Part shown: one piece after another, positions 32,888 to 40,997 of the stretch
Position numbering within the stretch: position 1 is the stretch's first letter
Layout of the letters: each line of letters begins with the position of its first letter
Origin: Hymenobacter nivis
Lineage (GTDB): Bacteria > Bacteroidota > Bacteroidia > Cytophagales > Hymenobacteraceae
Length of the DNA: 64,000 bases
Direction: 5' to 3'
Assembly (NCBI RefSeq): GCF_006439025.1
Contig: NZ_RCYZ01000009.1
Location: 125,868 to 189,867, forward strand
Program-made: the position numbers and the translations under genes
Notes under the pieces: model-generated
The model's database searches: none
What the model saw: only the letters and a program-made list of their open reading frames with translations
What the model was told of the DNA's origin: nothing

Positions 32888-33646
32888 CTACCGCTGGCTG
32901 GCCGGCCGGAAGTCGGGGTTGAAGTACAGGCTTACCTGCACCGTGCGGTTGTCTTCGTACACGACGTTGTCGTCGTGCGACACCACTTGGTTGAGGTAGC
33001 TGGCCTCCACGGCCAGGGCCGCGGTGAGCCGGTAGCCCAGGCCCCCGTAGAGGCGGTTCTGGTTGAAAAAATTGGGCGCATTGTGGCCGTAGCTGACGAA
33101 GATTTCGTCCGACGCCAGCGCGTACAGGGCCCCGGGCTCAATTTTGGTTCGGTTGAGGGGAAATTTCAATTGCAGCCGGTAGCGCGAGCGGTGCTGGAAA
33201 TCGAACTTCGCCTGGCCCTCCGGCCGCAGCCAGCGCTGGTCCTGGATGTAGCGATGAGCCAGCGCCAGGCGGCCGGCCGCTTGGTCAATTTCGACCTTCT
33301 CGTAGAGGCGCCGCTCGCCGGTGCGGCCCGGGTCGGGGTAGTCGCCGTAGGGCAGCGAGAGCAGGTAGGTGTAGCCCGCCGTCAGCAGCACCTTCTCCGA
33401 CGCCGCGTAGTTGACGCCCGTGCGGTAGAAGTACTGTTGCGGGTCTTGCAAGCCGTTGGTGCGGCGGTACTGGAACTCGGTGTGCAGGCCCCAGCGCCGG
33501 TACACGTTGGCGTCAGAAAAGTAGCACAGCCACACGTTGCGGTTGGTGTCCCAGACGCGGGCCGGGGCCGGGCTGCCTGGCTGGGCCTGCGCAGCGCCCA
33601 CCGCCAGCGCACCTGCCAACAGGAAAAAGAGGAAAAATCGCTTCAC
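32888..33646 (-). CDS. DUF2490 outer-membrane beta-barrel protein
   Basis: 252 aa from GTG 33646 (VKRFFLFFLLAGALAVGAAQ), which places a proper signal peptide at the N-terminus; the longer start adds thirty residues ahead of it. Mature part: DTNRNVWLCYFSDANVYRRW, LHTEFQYRRTNGLQDPQQYF, YRTGVNYAASEKVLLTAGYT, then alternating strands ending VQVSLYFNPDFRP. This is the DUF2490 pattern of a 12-strand-type small barrel in Bacteroidota. Function unknown. Single gene. Confidence 0.83.
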   Translation of the reverse strand: MKRFFLFFLLAGALAVGAAQAQPGSPAPARVWDTNRNVWLCYFSDANVYRRWGLHTEFQYRRTNGLQDPQQYFYRTGVNYAASEKVLLTAGYTYLLSLPYGDYPDPGRTGERRLYEKVEIDQAAGRLALAHRYIQDQRWLRPEGQAKFDFQHRSRYRLQLKFPLNRTKIEPGALYALASDEIFVSYGHNAPNFFNQNRLYGGLGYRLTAALAVEASYLNQVVSHDDNVVYEDNRTVQVSLYFNPDFRPASQR

Positions 33647-33719
33647 CCCCGCCCTAACGTAAGAAGAGGCCCCGGGGCTGGCCGGGGCCCTAATTTGTGG
33701 GCGCGGCTCTGCGTGCGGC

Positions 33720-34367
33720 TCAGTTCTTGGCGCCACAGTCGGCGCAGAATTTCTGGTCGGGTTTCAGGCCCGTGCCGCAGCCGGTGCAAAACCGGCCCGG
33801 GGCCTGGGCCGCGGCGCTGGGGGCCCCGCAGCTGGGGCAAAACTTCTGGCCCGCGGCCAGTTTGGCCTGGCAATTGGCGCACTGCACCAGCGGAGTGCGG
33901 CCCAGGAAATCAAGGTTTTGGGTGTAGTCCTGGGCGCGGGTTTTGGTGTGGATTTGCTCGCGGGTGGCCAGGGCCTGCTGGGCGCGCAGCTCCTCCTGCT
34001 CGTCGGGCGCGCAGTCTTCGCAAAGGCCGGCGCTGCCGTTCCAGCACACGTCGGGGCACACCCAGTGGCCGCAGCGCGTGCACTGCTTGAAGTAGGTTTT
34101 GCCCTCCGCCACGGCCGTTTCCAGGGCCCCGTCGTGGGCCTTGCCCCCGATGGCCCGCTGGATATGGTAGGCCGCGTTTTCGGCCCCGCTCAGGCCCCCA
34201 AAAAAGCTGCTGGCCGCCTGCAACAGCCCCCCGGCAATGCCGATGGCGTTGGGCTGGAACCGCGACATGTACCCGTTGCGGCACTTGTCGCAGTGGAACT
34301 TGAACTGGTAGCCCTTGTCGGTAGAAAGGTCGTCGTAGTTGGCAACGAACTGCAGCATGGTGCTCAT
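33720..34367 (-). CDS. zinc-ribbon protein with three Cys-rich modules
   Basis: 215 aa from ATG 34367 (MSTMLQFVANYDD). Order: a CDKCRNGYMSRF knuckle (about 25-36), a Gly/Ala-rich helix region (IGIAGGLLQAASSFFGGLSG), a second cluster CTRCGHWVCPDVCWNGSAGL plus CEDC (about 95-120), then a C-terminal double zinc ribbon, CANCQAKLAAGQKFCPSCG and CTGCGTGLKPDQKFCADCG. The C-terminal pair are classical CxxC ribbons. Probably a cytoplasmic scaffold or regulatory protein; no enzymatic domain. A TACTTTTG promoter word lies about 20 bases upstream on this strand. Confidence 0.82.
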   Translation of the reverse strand: MSTMLQFVANYDDLSTDKGYQFKFHCDKCRNGYMSRFQPNAIGIAGGLLQAASSFFGGLSGAENAAYHIQRAIGGKAHDGALETAVAEGKTYFKQCTRCGHWVCPDVCWNGSAGLCEDCAPDEQEELRAQQALATREQIHTKTRAQDYTQNLDFLGRTPLVQCANCQAKLAAGQKFCPSCGAPSAAAQAPGRFCTGCGTGLKPDQKFCADCGAKN

Positions 34368-34529
34368 GGCGGTCGGGAAAGGATGGCGCGGGCAAAAGTA
34401 AGGCAAGCACCGATAGCCATATAGCCAGCCTTCGATTTTACTGGCCCGGCCGTTTTGCGGCCTGGGGCCCCGGGCCAGCCCCGTAGCCGGCGCGCACCAC
34501 TAAGTACCCCAAGGCCCGTTTGAATTGCG

Positions 34530-34537
34530 TAACTTCG
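34530..34537 (+). promoter_or_regulatory. putative -7 element 4 bases before the AraC gene
   Basis: TAACTTCG, CTGC, then ATG 34542. A relaxed match to TAnnTTTG at the leaderless spacing seen for other genes here. Confidence 0.35.
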
Positions 34538-34541
34538 CTGC

Positions 34542-35444
34542 ATGCCCGAACACCACACCCTCGAAGACTTTTACCGCGTCAAGGCCAACTGGATGCCCGA
34601 AAACCTGCGGCAGGACATCGGCCACTTCAACGTGTTTCGGCTCGACGACTTTGTGGGGCCCGCAGCGCAGTCCTTGCCCTACAGCCGCAAGGATTTTTAC
34701 AAAATCAACTTCGTGGTGGGCCAGAGCACGTACCACTACGCCGACAAAAGCGTGGTGATTGAGGACAACGCCCTGCTCTTTGCCAACCCCTTGGTGCCCT
34801 ACGACTGGGAGCCGCGCAACGAGCAGCAGAGCGGGTTTTTCTGCATTTTCACGGAGCATTTTTTGCAGCAGCACGGGGGCCTCAAGCCGACCAATTTCTC
34901 GGTGTTTCAGCCCGACGGCCAGCCCATCTACTTCCTCACCGATGCCCAGCAGGCCCACGTGCGGCAGCTGTTCCAGAAGATGTTTGCCGAGCTGGACTCC
35001 GACTACGTTTACAAGTACGACTTGCTGCGCGGCTACGTATGGGAGCTGATTCACAGCGCTATGAAGCTGCAGCCGGCCACCACGCTCTACCGCGAGAGCA
35101 ACGCCGCCACGCGCATTGCTTCGCTTTTTACCGAGCTGCTGGCCCGGCAGTTCCCCATCGAGGTGCAGGGGCAGCGGGTGAAGCTGCGCACCGCCCAGGA
35201 CTTTGCCCACCAGCTGGCCGTGCACACCAACCACCTCAACCGCGCCCTGAAGGAAGTGACCGGCAAAACCACCACTCAGCTCCTGGCCGAGCGCCTCGTG
35301 CAGGAGGCCCAAGCCCTGCTCAAGCACACCGACTGGCCGGTGGGCCTCATCGGCTACGGCCTGGGGTTTGAAGAGCCGGCGCACTTCAACAACTTCTTTA
35401 AAAAGCACACCGGCCAAACGCCCACGGCCGTACGGGCTGTTTGA
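34542..35444 (+). CDS. AraC-family transcriptional regulator
   Basis: 300 aa. The N-terminal half (about 25-170) is a cupin-type ligand domain (SRKDFYKINFVVGQSTYHYA; ALLFANPLVPYDWEPRNEQQ). The C-terminal 100 residues carry the two helix-turn-helix motifs: FAHQLAVHTNHLNRALKEVT and VGLIGYGLGFEEPAHFNNFF, followed by KKHTGQTPTAVR, the AraC signature. It lies 83 bases before a short-chain dehydrogenase gene on the same strand. This regulator-plus-SDR pairing is common, and the SDR is the probable target. Confidence 0.92.
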   Translation: MPEHHTLEDFYRVKANWMPENLRQDIGHFNVFRLDDFVGPAAQSLPYSRKDFYKINFVVGQSTYHYADKSVVIEDNALLFANPLVPYDWEPRNEQQSGFFCIFTEHFLQQHGGLKPTNFSVFQPDGQPIYFLTDAQQAHVRQLFQKMFAELDSDYVYKYDLLRGYVWELIHSAMKLQPATTLYRESNAATRIASLFTELLARQFPIEVQGQRVKLRTAQDFAHQLAVHTNHLNRALKEVTGKTTTQLLAERLVQEAQALLKHTDWPVGLIGYGLGFEEPAHFNNFFKKHTGQTPTAVRAV

Positions 35445-35496
35445 TTTCCGTAAGCATTGGTTTGATTGGGGCAAACGGGCCGGCTGGGGGCACTTC

Positions 35497-35504
35497 TACT
35501 TTTG
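35497..35504 (+). promoter_or_regulatory. -7 promoter element TACTTTTG for the SDR gene
   Basis: Exact TAnnTTTG 23 bases before ATG 35528, giving a leader of about 15 bases. This suggests the SDR gene has its own start even though the AraC gene precedes it. Confidence 0.45.
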
Positions 35505-35527
35505 TGGTGTACTAAAAGCCTTTTCGC

Positions 35528-36379
35528 ATGACCCCTTCAAATAAAAAAACCTGGTTTGTTACCGGGGCCTCCAAGGGCCTGGGCCTGCTGCTGGTGCAGC
35601 AACTGCTGGCGCAAGGCTACGCGGTGGCCGCCACCTCGCGCAACGCCGACGACCTGCGCCGCGCCGTGGGGCCCCCGTCCGACCGCTTCTTGCCGTTGCA
35701 AATGAACCTGGCCGACGAAGCCAGCGTGGGCCACGCCATCCAGGCCACAGTGGCCGCCTTCGGCCGCCTCGACGTGGTGGTGAACAACGCCGGCTACGGC
35801 CTCCTCGGCAGCCTCGAAGAGCTGACCGACGCCGAAACGCGGCAGAACTTCGACGTGAACGTGTTCGGCCTGCTCAACGTGCTGCGGCAGGCCACGCCGC
35901 AGCTGCGCGCCCAGCAAAGCGGCTTGGTATTCAACCTGTCATCCATCGGCGGTTTTGCGGGCACTTTCCCAGGCTTTGGGGTGTACTGCGCCACCAAATT
36001 TGCCGTAACGGGCCTCACGGAAGCCTATGCCGCCGAAGTGGCCCGCTTCGGCATCAAGGCCACCGTGGTGCTGCCCGGCTATTTCCGCACCGAGTTCCTC
36101 TCGGCCGGCTCGATGGGCACGCCACAGCACCCCATTGCGGCCTACCAGGAAGTGCGCGACACGCAGGCCGCGCACCAGGAGCAGATCAACGGCCAGCAGC
36201 CCGGCGACCCCGCCAAGGCCGTGGCCCTGCTCATCGAAGTGAGCGAGGCCGCCGAGCCGCCGCTGCACCTGTTCCTCGGCACCGATGCCTACCAACTGGC
36301 CGAGCAGCAAATCGCCGCCGTGCAGCACGACATGCAGCAGTGGCAGCCCCAAGCCACCGCCACCGATTTCAGCAGCTAA
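35528..36379 (+). CDS. short-chain dehydrogenase/reductase (SDR)
   Basis: 283 aa. Classical SDR: cofactor motif TGASKGLGLLLVQQL (TGxxxGxG, about 12-26), NNAG in VVVNNAGYGLLG, catalytic Ser in VFNLSSIGGFAG, and YxxxK in GVYCATKFAVTGL (Tyr about 158, Lys about 162). C-terminal substrate loop complete. Likely an NADP-dependent oxidoreductase; the substrate is unknown. Follows the AraC regulator and ends in a strong terminator. Confidence 0.92.
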   Translation: MTPSNKKTWFVTGASKGLGLLLVQQLLAQGYAVAATSRNADDLRRAVGPPSDRFLPLQMNLADEASVGHAIQATVAAFGRLDVVVNNAGYGLLGSLEELTDAETRQNFDVNVFGLLNVLRQATPQLRAQQSGLVFNLSSIGGFAGTFPGFGVYCATKFAVTGLTEAYAAEVARFGIKATVVLPGYFRTEFLSAGSMGTPQHPIAAYQEVRDTQAAHQEQINGQQPGDPAKAVALLIEVSEAAEPPLHLFLGTDAYQLAEQQIAAVQHDMQQWQPQATATDFSS

Positions 36380-36397
36380 GCCCTCGGTGATGTTAGC

Positions 36398-36438
36398 GCA
36401 ACAAAAAGGCCCGCCGGTATGGCGGGCCTTTTTGTTGC
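36398..36438. terminator. bidirectional intrinsic terminator
   Basis: 18-bp perfect stem (36398-36415 with 36421-36438, GCAACAAAAAGGCCCGCC) with loop GGTAT and an internal T-run on each side. Shared by the SDR gene and the convergent barrel gene. Confidence 0.85.
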
Positions 36439-36516
36439 ATTTGATAACCGATGGTGCGTTCGAAACTTATCAGGGGCCCAAACCGGGTAGGTGATTCAGG
36501 GCCCCTGGCGTCCAGG

Positions 36517-37107
36517 CTAGAAGGTGTAGCGCAGGCTCAGGGCAGCGTCGTTGTAGAAGCCAGTGTAGCCGTTGAACACCTCGAAAAACGGCTTGTAGTC
36601 GATACCGACGACGAAGGGCAGATCTTCCAGCTTGTATTCCAGGCCCAAAATAAGGTCGGCTCCGAAGGCGATGTAGTTCGCATTATCGTTGCGGTAGCCG
36701 TACGATGTAAGGTAATAAGCGTTTTTATGGCCCCGGTAGTAGCGGGCGTCTTCAAAATAGTAGCGGCCTTGGTAAGACCCGACGTGGAAGCCCGCGCCGT
36801 AGTAAAACTGCAAGCCCTTGGCGCCGGAAATGGCCTTGTGCTTTTCGCCCAGCAAGGTTAGGCGCGCGCCGTGCGCTTGGTACTCTGTCGTGACCAGCCC
36901 TTCGATGGCCACCCCGTTTTTACCACTCAGGAAGTGTTTGATGGTAAGCCCCGACGAGTAGCCGCCGCCCCGCAGCCCGATGCCCGTGCCATAGCTCGAA
37001 CCACCGCCACTGCCACCGCTGCGGCTCTTTTTCTTGGTTTGGGCTTGCGCCAACAAGCCCGGTAGCAGCAACAGGACAAAAAGAATAGTAAACTGTAATC
37101 GTTTCAT
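36517..37107 (-). CDS. small outer-membrane beta-barrel protein, 196 aa
   Basis: Started at ATG 37107 (MKRLQFTILFVLLLLPGLLA), a good signal peptide cleaved near AQA. A basic Ser/Gly-rich stretch (KKKSRSGGSGGGSSYGTG) precedes alternating amphipathic strands with many Tyr and Phe (LQFYYGAGFHVGSYQGRYYF, AYYLTSYGYRNDNANYIAFG) and ends in a C-terminal Phe (ALSLRYTF), as for outer-membrane barrels. Possibly an 8-strand OmpA-like barrel. Function unknown. Confidence 0.75.
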   Translation of the reverse strand: MKRLQFTILFVLLLLPGLLAQAQTKKKSRSGGSGGGSSYGTGIGLRGGGYSSGLTIKHFLSGKNGVAIEGLVTTEYQAHGARLTLLGEKHKAISGAKGLQFYYGAGFHVGSYQGRYYFEDARYYRGHKNAYYLTSYGYRNDNANYIAFGADLILGLEYKLEDLPFVVGIDYKPFFEVFNGYTGFYNDAALSLRYTF

Positions 37108-37436
37108 AATAAAAGAATAGGATGGCAGTAAAATTTGCACAAAACTAAGCCCACACCCTGGAGTTCTTTGGTTTGGCAACGATTTGGCCCGGGGCTGCTC
37201 CGCTAGCGCATTCATCCGCTGTTCACATAGCAATTATTTGTTGGATGCTGGCAAGTAGGGCCCCGGCAGCTTGGCGGCGGCGCGCCACGTGTTGCCGGCG
37301 CCAACCGCTACATGGCCAACCATTTAGACAAAAAGCCCCGCCAGAAACTGGCGGGGCCCTAAATATTTTTGTGGCTAAGCACAATCAAACCCGTCAACCG
37401 TTGCTTTAACGGCACCTTTTGCAGGTGCTCGGGCGC
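37108..37436. other. 329-bp spacer with the purM terminator
   Basis: Apart from the terminator at 37328-37358, it contains an AT-rich segment just upstream of the barrel gene (probable promoter) and a GC-rich middle. No ORF looks real. Confidence 0.5.
37328..37358 (-). terminator. intrinsic terminator of the pur/pyr gene block
   Basis: On the minus strand GCCCCGCCAG, loop TTT, CTGGCGGGGC, then TTTTTG. It lies about 80 bases after the purM stop, closing the nucleotide-synthesis block. Confidence 0.75.
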
Positions 37437-38543
37437 TTAGGATGCCGCATACTTCAGCTCCCCAGTCCCCACGCGCAGCGTCACGCCGGCTTCGGCGGTG
37501 AGGTGGCCGGCCACTTGGGCGTCGTAGCCGCTGGCCTGCAGGGCGGCCACCACGGCGGCGGCGCTGGCTTCTTCGGTCACGACGAGCATGCCGGTGCCCA
37601 TGTTCCAGTAGAGGTAGGCAGTTTCGGGGCTGATGCCGCCCACTTCGCACAGGCGCTGCATGGCGGGCAGCGGCTCGAATAAGTTGTCGAGCAGGGCCCC
37701 CAGGCCGTTTTTCAGCACGCGCTGGAAGTTGTCGGCCACGCCGCCGCCGGTGATGTGGGCCACGCCGTGCAGCGGCAAGCCGGCGTCGAGCAGGGCCGCG
37801 ATGCCGGGCGAGTAGATGAGCGAGGGCGCCAGCATGGCGTCGCCCCAGGTGGGGAACTCGGCGGCGTCGGGGCCGTCGTAGGGGGCCTCGTGCCAGTTGT
37901 CGCCGAACAGCTTTTGCAGGGTTTTGCGGGCCAGCGAGTAGCCGTTGGAGCGGAACGAGGGCGAGCGCAGGGCCACCACGGCGTGGCCGGCCTGGGCGGT
38001 TTTGCCGCTCAGGGGCTGGGCCAGGCTGGGGTGCAGCACGCCGACGGCCGTGGAGCACCAGTTGAAGTTCATTTGGGCCCCGGCCCAGCCGCCGATGCGG
38101 TTGCCCAGCTCGGCAATTTCGCCGCCCGTGATGGCGATTTTGGCGAAGTTGGCCGCGTCGTGCAGGCCGCGCATCAGCTGGTCCACCACGCCGTAGTCAA
38201 GGTGGTTCACGTCGATGATGTTCGAGAGGTTGGTGGGCACGAAGCCGGCGGCGATGAGGTCGTCGGCCGTCATGGCGATGAGGTCGTAGCCCAGCGTGTC
38301 GTAGCGGTTCAGGCGCTCGGCCACCTCAATCTTGGTTCCGATGCCGTCGGAGCTGATGCCCAGGCGCTCGGCCCCGAACCGGATTTCGTTCGAAAAGCCG
38401 CCGTCCAAATCCTGGGCGGGCTCGCCGGGCAGGCCGGTGCGGTTGGCGAAGGTTTTTTTGGCCCAGCCGTAGGCGTTGCGCGAGGCGGCGTTGCCTTCTT
38501 CGATGGAGTAGCCGGCGGGGTTTTCGGGGGCAGAAGTAGCCAT
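37437..38543 (-). CDS. purM: phosphoribosylformylglycinamidine cyclo-ligase (AIR synthase)
   Basis: 368 aa from ATG 38543 (MATSAPENPAGY). Catalyses ATP-dependent closure of FGAM to AIR, step five of IMP synthesis. PurM fold motifs: LGISSDGIGTKIEVAERL (substrate and ATP), DLIAMTADDLIAAGFVPTNL, AGHAVVALRSPSFRSNGYSL, GVAHITGGGVADNFQRVLKN, YLYWNMGTGMLVV. The sequence departs from the E. coli enzyme in several places (for example MTADDL where MSVND is usual), as in Bacteroidota homologues. The earlier start at 38609 lies inside the inverted repeat and was rejected. Last gene of the purine block. Confidence 0.92.
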   Translation of the reverse strand: MATSAPENPAGYSIEEGNAASRNAYGWAKKTFANRTGLPGEPAQDLDGGFSNEIRFGAERLGISSDGIGTKIEVAERLNRYDTLGYDLIAMTADDLIAAGFVPTNLSNIIDVNHLDYGVVDQLMRGLHDAANFAKIAITGGEIAELGNRIGGWAGAQMNFNWCSTAVGVLHPSLAQPLSGKTAQAGHAVVALRSPSFRSNGYSLARKTLQKLFGDNWHEAPYDGPDAAEFPTWGDAMLAPSLIYSPGIAALLDAGLPLHGVAHITGGGVADNFQRVLKNGLGALLDNLFEPLPAMQRLCEVGGISPETAYLYWNMGTGMLVVTEEASAAAVVAALQASGYDAQVAGHLTAEAGVTLRVGTGELKYAAS

Positions 38544-38550
38544 AAGAGCT

Positions 38551-38676
38551 GTCGTCCTGAGCGCAACGAAGTGGAGCGAAGGAACTTCGCGCCGTTGCGC
38601 TTTCGGCATTGGTTTACTGCGGGTTGTGCAATCGTCCTTGGTTCCTTCGCTCCACTTCGTTGCGCTCAGGATGACA
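38551..38676. repeat. 35-bp inverted repeat between purF and purM
   Basis: Left arm 38551-38585 begins GTCGTCCTGAGCGCAACGAA. Right arm 38642-38676 is its reverse complement with one mismatch in 35. The arms enclose 56 bases. It is a long hairpin-forming element of the GTCATCCTGAGC type that is dispersed in this group of bacteria, and it sits just upstream of purM. Confidence 0.8.
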
Positions 38677-38715
38677 CCGTGTTAAGTTAACCGTTGGGCC
38701 TGGGGCCCTAAAAAC

Positions 38716-40224
38716 CTAGTGTTCCGTGGGCTCGGGGGCCTTGGCGCTCACCGATAGGCTGGCGGCTTTCTTGCCCTTCTTGTCGCCGCGGTGGCTCTGG
38801 CGCTCCTCCTGCACGTGGCGCAGGTAGTGGGTCACGTCGCCGGTGGGGTACTTGCCCGAGAAGCAGGCGAAGCACGAGCCGCCGTGGCCGCGCTCCTCGG
38901 CGAAGAGCTGCTCCAGGTCGGCCAGGTCCTGGTAAATGACCTTATCGGCTTCGATGTAGCGGCAGATTTCGTCCTCCGAGTAGTTGGCCGCAATCAGCTC
39001 GGTGCTCATGGCCATGTCGATGCCGTAGATGCAGGGCGACACGATGGGCGGCGCGCTCGAAATGAAGTACACCTCCAGGGCCCCCGCCTCGCGCAGCAGC
39101 CGCACGATGCGCCGCGACGTGGTGCCGCGCACGATGCTGTCGTCCACGACGGCCACCTTTTTGCCGCGCACAAACTCGCGGATGGGGTTGAGCTTTTTCT
39201 TCACCACGTCCTCGCGCCCGGCCTGGGTGGGCACGATGAAGGAGCGGCCCATGTGGTTGTTTTTCACCAGGGCCCGGCGGTAGGGCACGCCGATGGCCTC
39301 GGCCAGGCCGGAGGCGGCGAAATAGCCGCTGCTGGGCACGTCAATCACCATGTCGGGCTTCAGGCCGGCGTCGGCCACCTTGCGGGCCAGCAGCTTGCCC
39401 AGGCGCACCCGCTCGCGGGCCACCAGGCGGCCATGGATCACAGAGTCTTCGCGGGCGAAGTAAATCTGCTCGAAGGCGCAGAAGTTCTTGGGCAGCGCGT
39501 AGGGGTTTTTGTAGTGCACCTGGAAGTTGTTGTCGATGAAAATGGCCTGGCCGGGGCCCACATTTTCCACAAATTCAAAGTCCAGGTAATCAAAGCACGT
39601 GCTCTCCGACACGAAGGCGAACACGGGGCCCTCGGGCGTGTCGCGGCGGCCCAGCACCAGCGGCCGGATGCCCAGCGGGTCGGTGAAGGCCAGTAGACCG
39701 TGCCCGGCAATCATGGTGATGGTGGCGTACGCGCCTTCCACCAGCGCCTGGGTGGTTTCCACGGCGTCGAAAATGTCCACCACGCTCAGGTGGTCCAGGT
39801 CCTTCACGCGCAGCTCCGAGGCGAAGGTGTACATGATGAGTTCCAGGTCGTTGGTGGTTTTGGGCAGCACATGGTAGTGGTCGTGCAGGCGCTTGGCCAC
39901 GTCGCGGAAGTTGATGACGTTGCCGTTGTGCACCATCGCCAGCCCGAACGGGTAGCTGGTGGTGAAGGGCTGGGCCAGGTCCGAATCGTTGGCGCCCTGC
40001 GTGGTGTAGCGCACGTGCCCGATGCCGGTGTGGCCCTTCAGCTTTTTCACGTGCTTGGGCTTGAACACGTCGTTCACCAGGCCCTGCCCCTTGCAGAGGT
40101 GAAAGGACTCGTCGAACGTGGCGATGCCGGCTGCGTCCTGCCCCCGGTGCTGGAGGGCAGTGAGGCCGATAATCATGTCGCCCACCACGTTGTCGGGGCC
40201 GTGGAAACCTACAATACCGCACAT
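38716..40224 (-). CDS. purF: amidophosphoribosyltransferase
   Basis: 502 aa. First committed step of purine synthesis: PRPP plus glutamine to phosphoribosylamine. MCGIVGFHGP gives the Ntn-type nucleophile Cys at position 2 (no propeptide; only Met is removed). Glutaminase motifs GHVRYTTQGANDSDLAQPF and HNGNVINFRDVAKRL. PRPP-binding motif KVAVVDDSIVRGTTSRRIV (about 365-383). Cys residues in FCAFEQIYFARED and in SCFACFSGKYPTG suggest the [4Fe-4S] form known from Bacillus. Subject to end-product control in other bacteria. A TAATTTTG promoter word lies 32 bases upstream on this strand. Confidence 0.95.
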   Translation of the reverse strand: MCGIVGFHGPDNVVGDMIIGLTALQHRGQDAAGIATFDESFHLCKGQGLVNDVFKPKHVKKLKGHTGIGHVRYTTQGANDSDLAQPFTTSYPFGLAMVHNGNVINFRDVAKRLHDHYHVLPKTTNDLELIMYTFASELRVKDLDHLSVVDIFDAVETTQALVEGAYATITMIAGHGLLAFTDPLGIRPLVLGRRDTPEGPVFAFVSESTCFDYLDFEFVENVGPGQAIFIDNNFQVHYKNPYALPKNFCAFEQIYFAREDSVIHGRLVARERVRLGKLLARKVADAGLKPDMVIDVPSSGYFAASGLAEAIGVPYRRALVKNNHMGRSFIVPTQAGREDVVKKKLNPIREFVRGKKVAVVDDSIVRGTTSRRIVRLLREAGALEVYFISSAPPIVSPCIYGIDMAMSTELIAANYSEDEICRYIEADKVIYQDLADLEQLFAEERGHGGSCFACFSGKYPTGDVTHYLRHVQEERQSHRGDKKGKKAASLSVSAKAPEPTEH

Positions 40225-40255
40225 AATCCGTTGGGTTTATCTAGAAACTAAAAAG

Positions 40256-40263
40256 CAAAATTA
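40256..40263 (-). promoter_or_regulatory. -7 promoter element upstream of purF
   Basis: On the minus strand TAATTTTG, an exact TAnnTTTG, predicting a start of transcription about 25 bases before the purF ATG (40224). It would let purF-purM be transcribed apart from purN and purD. Confidence 0.4.
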
Positions 40264-40323
40264 AGGAATAGCGGTGGGTTGGGTGGGCGGAAGAGCGTTG
40301 GCAACCAATAAAAATAGCCCTTC

Positions 40324-40980
40324 TCAGGGCCCAGTTTTAATTAAATCCGCCAGCGCCCGGGCGTACAGCTCGTGCTCCACGGCCAGGCCGCGGCGCTCCA
40401 CTTCGGCCAGGGTGTCGGCCCCACGCAAGTCCACCGCTTGCTGGGCGAGGATGGGGCCCGTGTCGAGACCTTCGTCCACGAGGTGCACGGTGATTTTGGT
40501 CGCCGGCAGGCGGTTGTCGAAGGCCCATTCGTAGGCGTGCAGGCCCTGGTGCTGGTGGGTGTCGGCGGGGTGGATGTTGAGGATGCGGCCCGCAAACGGC
40601 TGGATGAAGGCCGGCGACAGGATGCGCATGTAGCCGGCCAGCACCACAAAATCGGGCCGGTACTGCTGGAGCAGCGCGGCGGCTTCGGCGTCGAACTCGG
40701 CCCGCTTGCGGCCCTGACTGGGCAGCGCCGCCGTGGGGCAGCCCAGGGCCCCGGCGGCTTCGAGGCCGGGCGCGTCGGGCTTATTGCTGAACACCACCAC
40801 TACCTCGGCCAGCTCGCGCAAAACTCCGGTTTGGGTGGCGCGCACCACGGCCAGCATGTTGGAGCCGCGGCCCGAGAGCAGGATGGCCAGGCGCGCCTTG
40901 GCGGGCGCCCCGGGCCCGGGGGCCCCGGCGGGGCCCGCGGGCGCCGGGCGGCTGTCGTACTGCGGCGGGGTCGTCGTCAT
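40324..40980 (-). CDS. purN: phosphoribosylglycinamide formyltransferase
   Basis: 218 aa from ATG 40980. Transfers a formyl group from 10-formyl-THF to GAR. Phosphate loop LAILLSGRGSNMLAVV, folate/catalytic core VVLAGYMRILSPAFIQPF and RILNIHPADTHQHQGLHAYE, then ITVHLVDEGLDTGPILAQQA. The catalytic Asn and His (NIH) and the late Asp (VDEGLD) are in place. The loop after NIHP reads ADTHQHQ in place of the usual SLLPKY-type loop, which is unusual. An N-terminal Pro/Ala/Gly extension of about 30 residues precedes the fold. Starts 17 bases after the purD stop. Confidence 0.9.
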   Translation of the reverse strand: MTTTPPQYDSRPAPAGPAGAPGPGAPAKARLAILLSGRGSNMLAVVRATQTGVLRELAEVVVVFSNKPDAPGLEAAGALGCPTAALPSQGRKRAEFDAEAAALLQQYRPDFVVLAGYMRILSPAFIQPFAGRILNIHPADTHQHQGLHAYEWAFDNRLPATKITVHLVDEGLDTGPILAQQAVDLRGADTLAEVERRGLAVEHELYARALADLIKTGP

Positions 40981-40997
40981 GGCAGCGGGTTCAAGCT

